From the NCBI GenBank assembly GCA_014529385.2, contig CM043969.1, forward strand, positions 9,897,001-9,961,000: a stretch of DNA of 64,000 nt, given 5' to 3'. The stretch comes from Adiantum capillus-veneris. Lineage: Eukaryota > Streptophyta > Polypodiopsida > Polypodiales > Pteridaceae. The translations under genes and the position numbers were made by a program. The notes beneath the pieces were generated by a model. It did not search any database. It worked only from the letters and a program-made list of their open reading frames with translations, and had not been told where the DNA came from. This document shows, piece after piece, positions 56,440 to 64,000 of the stretch (the stretch's first letter is position 1; every line of letters starts with the position of its first letter).

Positions 56440-57365
56440 ATGGATTCGGATATTAGCATGACATTTGACTTTGAGCGCAATACACCCGATCCTCCCAATG
56501 ATGCCTCACAACCAGATACTCTCACGGAGGATACCCGCTAAGCTACAAGAAGAGATGACACTTATGAATTGCTCGATATCCAAGAATTTCGAGCACTTCA
56601 AGCATGCATATTAGTGATGGAAACAAATTTTGCATCCCTAAATGAAAATGTCAATAAATTATCCACTTTAGTGATATAGTTTATGCAACAACAGGTCAAG
56701 GGTCCTGTTGACACACACATGCATGAGCACGTAGTTGATCAAGGCAAGGTCCTCCTGGTCATGGACAAGGTCCATCTTTGGATTCTCTACACTCTCTCAC
56801 TACGAAGAAGGTGGAAGAGTTGTTGAAAAATACAAAGCCACCAACCGTTAAAGGAGAGGAGCAAGAGTGCGTTAAGGATGTAGTGAATATTTTTCTCAGC
56901 AAGTGGGATGGAATTCATGCCTTATGGCGTACTCCAGATACAGTCAGAGCATTGCAGAGAATTTTGACTCTAGAAGGCAAAGTCCTATAAATGGTGGATG
57001 TCTCTCAATCACAAGAATATCATACCGTAAAGTTAGAGAGCATTTGAGGCTAAGTTTAGAAAAGAGTTCTTGTCCACAAATGAGGCAGATAGAAATTCGA
57101 TGGCTTGGGACACGTGTTCCATGCACCAACAGCCATCATTGCTTGAATATGTCTTCCACTATCGGGATGTTATCCTCAACTTGGAAGGGTTAGACATCTT
57201 TCAACAAGTACGTGGGTTTATCCGTGGTTTGACGCCAGAGCTTAAGAAGCTCGTGAAGACTCAGGACCCTAAAAAACTTGAGCAGGCCATAGTGAAAGCT
57301 CACATTTGTTATGATCCAAATGGAGAAATTCACATAGTACTCACGTGCCTGCTAATTCATGTTTA
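56440..57365 (+). pseudogene. Element H2 gag
   Basis: Starts MDSDISMTFDFERN and continues with a Thr/Glu-rich segment, then a capsid-like region (EFRALQ-type helix, KKVEELLKNTKPPTVKGEEQ, LEYVFHYRDVILNLEGLDIF, FIRGLTPELKKLVKTQDPKK). Aligns with H1 gag. Fossil with several breaks. Confidence 0.75.
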
Positions 57366-57389
57366 AGGCATAGACGTTCAGAATAGACA

Positions 57390-58205
57390 TTAAGAAAAGT
57401 TTGGACTCAAAAATGGGCCTTGTAAGAATTGTTGATGTGGCATAGCTTTCAAAAAGTGGGGATCAGTAATTTTTTTTCAAATAAGATCCAAACTTGTTGG
57501 AGGTTGGATATTTAGAATCTACTCTTCAAATGCTATCTATTGATATATAGCATGCATGTATCGGACATTGCCTTCATGTAGATCTAGAAAAAGGTGATTT
57601 TAGATTACCGTAACGGTAACAAAACCTGGTTGATTGAAAAAAATGGCATAACTTTCATAGAAGTAGTCATCCAAACTTTTCGGACATTGGCTCTTTAGAA
57701 TCCATTTTTCAAGAACTTTCCAATGATAGGTCATATCATGGGGTTCTAAGCAATATTTAGAGGGGTCTACCGGGTGGCTTTCTTTTGTACAACTTTGATG
57801 ATGTGGCACTCTTAAAAGGCCCAAAAATGAGTTCAAAATTTTTCTAATGCAAACACAGGAATCAGAATGGAACTGGAACAGAACACAGAAACTGACAACA
57901 GACTAAATCCCCATAACTTCCGCTTTCACATTCCCAAGAAGACACTGATCAATAGTTACATAGTTCGAGAATAATAATGGGCAACGCCCTTTCTCAAGAA
58001 CACCCCTTGGAGTCCCAAAAGTACAAAAGTTAACATTCCAAATTCCACTAAGGTAAAACATCCAAAATTTCCTAGGCTTAACACCTGGCACGGCCCGGTG
58101 GCTAGAGCCATAGGCTGACCTGGACCCACAATCCCTTGATCAAACAACCTGCTCCCCAGCATCCCCTTTTGCATCTACCTTTTCTGCTGCAACATCTGAA
58201 TCCGC
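57390..58205 (-). other. 3' region or LTR of element J (tentative)
   Basis: AT-rich sequence downstream of J's last frame. Two similar blocks (CATAACTTTCA..CATCCAAACTT.. and a relative at about 57440-57530) suggest an internal duplication of the kind seen in LTRs. No clear LTR ends or polypurine tract located. Confidence 0.35.
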
Positions 58206-60611
58206 CTACTTTTCCACCTCTACTTCCACCTGCTTTTCTACTTCCGATTCCACTCCTCTTGCTACAATCCCATCTGGTCCCAAAACATCCCTTCTCATCT
58301 CCACCATCCACTTACTCAGACCCCCTGCATTCACTTCAATCTCCTTACTTTTGTCCTTCAACTCCCCAATATCTACCACTAATTTCTCATTCCCCACCTT
58401 CAATGCATCATTCTCCCTCCTAATGCTCTCCTTTCCAGCTAGTTGAAACCAATTCTTGAATTGGTCCGTCGACACCTCCATGTGCTCCCTCCAAAGCCTA
58501 GTTGCTTTATTCCACATCTCTTGTGTATATTCCAGCACTTCCTACTTCAAGATATCCGCATCCGAATCAGCAACCAAGATACCTATCATTCCCTGGTTCT
58601 GCAATGCCACCTTCTCCATCTCCAGCAATGGAGTTAATCTATTAATCAGGAAAACATTCTCAGTGGTGGTCAAATCAGCCACCTTATCCCCCAATTCTTT
58701 GAATTGCTCATCCACTGCAGTCTTCAGTCCGTCTATCCACCTAGTAAAATCCTCAGCTACACTCAAAACTTCAGCATTTCTTGCCATGGCCTCAGCTGTA
58801 ATCCTCTTAACCTCCTCCTGCAATCTTTTCTTATCTGACCTCTCCTGAAACAACTGCATCCTAACTTTCTGCCATTCCCATTCTGGGATAGCACTACACT
58901 TATGTTCCATCTTTTCAGCTTCCATCACCCTAAGCGCCGCATCTTGATTCTGCAGGAACTCATTCAATTGAGTCAAATTGTTAGCTGCCTCTTCCACAGA
59001 AAAAATCCCCCTGTTCTCATAACTATCACTGCTACCTGCTTTAACTTTCAAACTTTCCAGAGCAGTCTTCTCTGCAACTCCAACCATTCCTTTCATAAAC
59101 ATCGTTATCTTCTTGCCTTTGGACTCTGACTTCTTTGATTTTGATTCCATTGTGAAACAGTTCAACTTTGACTCCGACTCCTCCAAACCCTTCCAAGAGA
59201 CTTTAGAAGGTGATTACCCCAACAACAAATTCCTTCTCTTACTTCCACATACTATTCCCTCTTCTTTTGCCACATCTTCCACTAGTGTCTTCAAACCTGT
59301 TGCTATTGTCAAAACCTTCAGAACATACTCAAAAATTGCATCCAAATAAGGTACTACTCTGCCCACTGCTGGTGTCTGACGTCTGTCTCTCTTTCCAGTT
59401 AATTGCATCCGATCATACAAAACTGATGCTCAATTAACCTTAATGCCTCTCTCAGCCTGAAACAATGGTGCAACCGCCTCCTTAGACATGTAGGCAGTCT
59501 TCTATAGGATGCACACCTTTTCCAAATACCAAGACAAATTTGAGTCTCTGATTCTACCTGCATTCTTCACCATATAGTATGCCTTCATCCCTACCGGATT
59601 TCCAAATTCCCCCTTCATCTGGGAATCAGCCAGCTTCCTCATCTTAGCCGGCACAGTTAGACAGGGAACTTTTAAGACTTTGGACACCAACTTTGGTGTC
59701 AAGCGAACATCCGCTGTAATAATTCCATCACTTTCCTTAATCATGTTCTACTGCTGCTCATCGAACTCATTCTCTGCCCATGTATCCCAAGGTAGACATG
59801 CAAACTCATAAAGACCTACGCGCTTAAGCCATACCTGGGTTTCTGCCTCATTTGGGTCAAACGCTGCCACTGCCATCTCCACACTGCTCTGACCACTCAG
59901 AGAATCAGCCTCATCACTCTCCACCTCGATGTGCTCTTCATGTTGCCGCGCCTTGAACAGCTCCTCCATCGCCATCTTCATGGACCTCGTGTTCGGCATC
60001 ACTTCTGACGCACCATCTTGCATACCCGCCATCAATTTTCCCTTAATATTCTCAGAAAACATTTCGCCCTTCTTCCCCAACTTAACAATCATTGAACTGT
60101 GACATTCACCCACTTGGATGTGATCCTCAACTCCTCTCACCACCTTACTCTTATGATGATGAATTTTCTCCTCGATTCGGGCACGCCATGCAAGATTCAC
60201 CCAAAAAATATTCGTTCTTAAGTGAGTCACATCAGCACTAAGCGAGTTTTTTTCCTTAAAATTAGTACCCCCACTTATGATTACCTCTGTAACTTTTTTC
60301 CCAATTCCATTCATTCGACTTTCCTCTTTGCGGACTTCAAATCCGACAGTCTGAATTCCAACTTCCAGTCCGCAATCGAAATTCCGAATTCCAGATTCCT
60401 TTACAGGTTTTGAATTGCTAGAACAATTTGCCAATTCTACCTTTGAATATTCCACTGCAACCCACAAAACACCAACTGTTAATAATTTACTGCCAATATT
60501 CTCAACCTTATTGACCGTCCACTTGGGAACCTCAGGCACCTTTCCATAAAATTTCTTCAATCTGAATCCATTCACGGGTTTCAAAATCTTTGCTCTGAAG
60601 ACATCTTTCAA
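58206..60611 (-). pseudogene. Element J: post-integrase coding region with coiled coils
   Basis: Begins as the end of integrase (ILKPVNGFRLKKFYG at the start of 59748-60611) and runs on in largely open frames: 59748-60611, 59502-59744, 59214-59420, 58542-59186, 58206-58538. Features in order: a Lys/Gly-rich segment, PNTRSMKMAMEELFKARQ, an acidic stretch, TPKLVSKVLKVPCLTVPAKM, then heptad-rich helices (ALRVMEAEKMEHK, KKRLQEEVKRITAEAMARNA, LVVDIGELKDKSKEIEV). No membrane segment is obvious, arguing against an envelope. I recognise no family. Layout parallels element G. Fossil. Confidence 0.6.
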
Positions 60612-60988
60612 GAAAAATGTTCCTTGGCCCTGTTCTGGTTCAATCTAATAAGGTCCCAAATATCTCAGCTTCAACTTACCCGGATGTGGTCCCAATTTAG
60701 AATTATATAACATCACCCAATCCCCTTTTTGAAAATTTTTGAATTTCACCTGCCTAGACATTCATGCTTGTCTCCTCTTCTGCCCAACTTCCACCAAATA
60801 GACACTCTGAATTCTATCCTCTTCCAATTTAAGCAGCTCCTTTTGTTATGAGAAATTGATTCCTCCGGACTTAACTTATGTTGAACTGACAACCTCAAGC
60901 TTGGAATTACATATTCCATTGGCACCACAGCTTCAATCCCGAATACCAATTTGAAAGGTGTCATTCCAGTCCCCGAGGGATTCACCAT
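60612..60988 (-). pseudogene. Element J integrase, C-terminal part
   Basis: GTGMTPFKLVFGIEAVVPME and a GKLKLRYLGPY-like module before PVNGFRL. Separated from the integrase core by about 460 bp of other sequence (60989-61447). Fossil. Confidence 0.78.
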
Positions 60989-61112
60989 GGAAAACTTACC
61001 ACACCACGTAAGTGCAGGGGAGGGGTTTTTTTTTACAAGTTACAGAAGCGTATAAGTTAGGGGCAAGCCCTCAATAAGCTTGAAAATAAGGGAGGGGGTA
61101 TCATATTTCGGG

Positions 61113-61147
<35 letters not shown>

Positions 61148-61447
61148 GAGAAAAGGGGAAAATAAGAGGGATTTTTTGTGTTTCAAAATCATGGCTTCTC
61201 AAAAGAGTCTGTCCTTGAACTTGTGAGTGATTAGCTACAAAGATATATGCAAGAACTAACACTACTTTGATGGTACATCTAGTTATCAATAGAAGTGGTT
61301 CCTTAGTACGTTGCTAGTCACTATGCTACACACTCTTTGACCATTTTTACTCAATTAGATCATGTGACCTAAACTTTATATATAAGATAGGGGTATGATA
61401 GTTTCTTCATTGATTGTCGCATAAGCGTAAAAAGGGGGTAATATTCC
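60989..61447. other. Unassigned segment within J, with poly-G run
   Basis: Sequence unlike integrase between the two integrase parts. It holds a G-rich tract. No terminal repeats or duplication identified, so I cannot say whether it is an insertion or a rearrangement. Confidence 0.45.
61110..61147. repeat. Poly-G run (about 33 G)
   Basis: An almost uninterrupted G tract, preceded by GGGGGA. Length may be unreliable, since long homopolymers are error-prone. Confidence 0.9.
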
Positions 61448-62174
61448 CTAATATGAGTCGTATATAGGGGTTTTATCAAAGTTATCCGCTCGAAGGTGGC
61501 GTCTTGTTCTGTATATAGAGTGAATCCCCTGGGTTCCAGTCGCCACCTTAAAAGCCATCCAAAAAGCCCATAGTGTTGAATCCAGCTTGTCATCCCAATC
61601 CGATTTGTTTTCCGACACAATCTTCTTAAAAATTCTCACCAGCACTTTATTAGAGATTTTGCCCATTTGCTTGTGGATGATATGGAGTAGATTTCTTATG
61701 CAAAATCATATGTCTGGATGTCAACTCCTGAATCACAAAATTCAAAAAGTGTGTTCCTTGATTCGACACCAACTCAATAGGACATCCAAATCTTGTCATA
61801 ATGTTTTTATATAGAAATCGTGCCACACTTGCTGCTTTATTATCTCTCAAAGACACCGCTTCCACCCATTTGGTAGCATAATCTGTTACAACAAGAATAT
61901 ATCTGGAACCTGTCCTATTTGCCCGTGGTTTTATTGGGCCTACAAAATCCATTTCCCACTTCTGAAATGGTTCTAATGGTAAGACTGGATGATCCTGCAT
62001 CCTATCCCCTTCTGTAGGCTGCCCCATCTTCTGACATTGAACACATTCCTTGGAAAAACTATGTGCATCCTTCAATAACAAAGGCCACCAAAGTCCAGCT
62101 TGTAAAATTTTTCGACCTGTAATTTCCCCTGAGAAATGTCCTCCAGTTGATCCCGAATGTGCCTCTTGCAACAC
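61448..62174 (-). pseudogene. Element J integrase, zinc-binding and core
   Basis: LQEAHSGSTGGHFSGEITGR and CVQCQKMG (zinc binding), WEMDFVGPIKPR, ELVSNQGTHFLNF (Asn at the usual second Asp position) and KKSTPYHPQANGQ, then ENKSDWDDKL. Same branch as G and B. Fossil. Confidence 0.83.
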
Positions 62175-62938
62175 TGCTTTCTGCTCTTCATCCGGAACAC
62201 ATCATCGTATAATCTGATCTGCTCCTCTTCTATATAATGCTCTAGCTATAATCAGAAATGGTCTGCTCCTCAATGCAAACTTCTTTCTCTGATCCGAAGA
62301 CATTGTCGAAGGTAAAACTCCATCTGTCAGAAACTGAACCATCTGATCATACCAATTATCAAAAAACTGTCCTTCCACATGGAACAAATCCGCATCATGC
62401 AATTTATCCAATAGTCCTGGTAATTCCTCCTTATGTTCCAATCTGTTGAGGTAATCCACTACTGCATGCTGAGTTCCTAGAGTATGAACAACTATGTAAT
62501 CAAATTCTGCAACATGAGCATCCACCTTGCTAATCTGCCTTCCAGTTTTGGCTTCTTTACCAGAAACAATAAAGCCTGATGATCCACATGGAAAACCACT
62601 TTATTCCCTAATAGATAATTTCAGAATTTTTCCAAAACAAAAATCATTCCCAAACCTTCCCTTTCCATAACTGTGTAATTCTTCTCCGGTGCTCTCAACA
62701 TTCTACTAGCATAATAAACCGGTCTAAACCATCCCTTAATCTTCTCCTGCATTAAAACAGCTCCTACTGCCATGTTGAAAGCATCAACATACACATGAAA
62801 TGACAATTCCCAATTTGGTGGTTGAAGTATAGGTGAAACTACCAACATCTTTTTGATAATCTGAAAATCCTTTTCTTGAGCTTCTCCCCAAACAAATTCC
62901 ACTTCCTTCTTGGTCAAATGACTAAGTGGTGCGCTCAC
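62175..62938 (-). pseudogene. Element J RNase H
   Basis: FHVYVDAFNMAVGAVLMQEK, YYASRMLRAPEKNYTVMERE and GLGMIFVLEKF, then YIVVHTLGTQHAVVDYLNRL. Gypsy RNase H followed by the linker to integrase. Fossil. Confidence 0.83.
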
Positions 62939-63972
62939 ATCCGCTAAATACCGTAAATACCTCCTGTGCCATTTGAATTTTCTGCCTTCAAATTTTTTGG
63001 AGCTACATCTTTTTGAATTGCACTAATCTTGTCCCCATCAATTGATATTCCTTCTTGAGAGATGATATGTCCCAATAATTTTCCCTTGTGTACTGCTATT
63101 GCACACTTCTGGGGATTAAGTGTCATCCGAAACATCCTACATCTTTCAAAACACTTCCTCAAATATTCCAGATGCCTGACTTTTTCCCCAAAAACTAAAA
63201 AATCATCCATAAAAATCCTCATAAAATCTATCAAATGTGGCTCAAAGGTTTTAAGAACTGCCTTCAAAAACGATGGTGGTCCATTCTTCAATCCAAAGCT
63301 CATCACTGTATATGCAAAAGCTCCCCATTCTGTGATAAAAGCAGTTTTTTCAATATCCTCCTCAGCCATTGGTATTTGATTGTACCCTGAAAATCCATCA
63401 AGAAAAATATACATCTCATGTCCCACTACATCATCCAGAACTAAATCAATAAAAGGCAATGGAAATGGATATGTTAATGTTGCTGCATTCAATTTTTTAT
63501 AATCCACACAAACCCTTAACTTTCCCGACTTCTTGAGTACCGCTACAATTGGTGACAACCATTCCGCCTGATCCACTAGCTCTATGAATCCTGCATTGAG
63601 CAATTTGTCCAATTCCTCTTTTACCTGCTTGGCATAATTTGGATTCATCCTATATCTTTGCTGAATCACTGAAACATCATCCGTTTTCAAATTTATATGA
63701 TGCTTGTATACTTGAGGATCCATGCCTTTCAAATCAAAATAATCCCATGCAAAGACATCAATATACTCCAACAGTAATTCCTTCAAGTCCTTCTTGAATC
63801 CATCTTCCAAATGAACACTAACTCTTACCATCTTTGGATGATCCTCCGTCCCCAAATTCAGATCCTGTAAATCATCCTCCTTAACTTGAGAAACTTTTTT
63901 TATCATCTTATCATACAGAGCCTCCGCTCTCTCAATTGCCTCCTTTGGCTCCAATTCCGAATCCTCGATCAC
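62939..63972 (-). pseudogene. Element J reverse transcriptase
   Basis: PQVYKHHINLKTDD, LLNAGFIELVDQAEWLSPIV, KLRVCVDYKKLNAATL, FLDGFSGYNQI, KTAFITEWGAFAYTVMSFGL, IFMDDFLVFG (catalytic Asp pair) and GHIISQEGISIDG. Open over about 340 residues. The remainder of pol and gag lie beyond 64000. Fossil. Confidence 0.88.
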
Positions 63973-64000
63973 AGTTTCCTCTTGGATTTTCTTCTCTTCT

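Larger units (their letters stand above)
56058..57365 (+). mobile_element. Element H2: chromovirus 5' part, broken
   Basis: 5' LTR 56058-56198 (141 bp, TGTCATGCC..GGGATTCA), a 3-bp spacer, initiator-Met primer site TGGTATCAGAGC at 56202-56213, leader, and gag from ATG 56440. Same family as H1. Only this 5' part is present here. Broken. Confidence 0.85.
57390..64000 (-). mobile_element. Element J: Ty3/gypsy with post-integrase frame, runs off the right edge
   Basis: Minus-strand gypsy element: RT 62944-63972, RNase H 62202-62938, integrase 60612-62174, then about 2.4 kb of coding sequence after integrase (58206-60611). Gag and the 5' LTR are beyond the window and the 3' LTR is not resolved. 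The integrase lacks a chromodomain and ends in a PVNGFRL motif as in G. Several breaks. Confidence 0.85.

Noticed and set aside
58206-59186. Host coiled-coil gene
   Set aside because: The sequence continues from the integrase end motif of J in the same direction, and G has the same layout, so an element origin is more likely.

Overview
The window looks like a stretch of intergenic DNA from a large, repeat-rich land-plant genome. The evidence is Ty1/copia and chromovirus elements with initiator-Met primer sites, a Ty3/gypsy element with a tRNA-Asp type primer site, hAT remnants, MITEs, and AT-rich filler. A seed-free vascular plant such as a fern is my guess, with low confidence. I found no host protein gene, rRNA, tRNA gene or CRISPR array; almost everything recognisable is transposon-derived. 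Retroelements are described as fossils.

Positions 1-42490 form one nested stack. The outermost layer is gypsy element G (+ strand; integrase end at 113-625, a post-integrase reading frame at 626-2822, tail and possible LTR at 42032-42490). A copia element C (2823-42031, 5-bp target duplication TTTGG) sits in G. C is interrupted by gypsy element B (5553-32606, minus strand) and gypsy element D (33479-40338, minus strand). B holds gypsy element A (7004-20108, same family as D), a solo LTR of that family (27358-29385) and a solo LTR of a related family, F (22249-23796). A carries a TTAA-flanked MITE in one LTR (8073-9391) and a long-inverted-repeat foldback element K (13971-15731). Another copy of the MITE family ends at position 112, inside G.

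Positions 42491-57400 hold a ~230-bp repeat R (once at 42732, twice in tandem at 55246), two copies of a chromovirus with very short LTRs (H1 43193-47657, H2 56058-57365), a hAT transposase remnant (minus, about 48060-48600), a poorly preserved retroelement-like unit L (about 50080-52394), a hAT-type MITE (52408-52764) and the end of a further retroelement I (about 54100-55140). Positions 57390-64000 hold gypsy element J (minus strand), which runs off the right edge and, like G, has a long coiled-coil frame after integrase.

The most interesting points are: (1) family A/D and relatives make 4-bp target duplications, and all four sites seen here have CG in the middle; (2) element B appears to encode a second retropepsin-like domain downstream of integrase; (3) a TTAA-flanked MITE family with terminal CACTAG; (4) the K foldback element with internal palindromes; (5) a family A primer site that fits tRNA-Trp.
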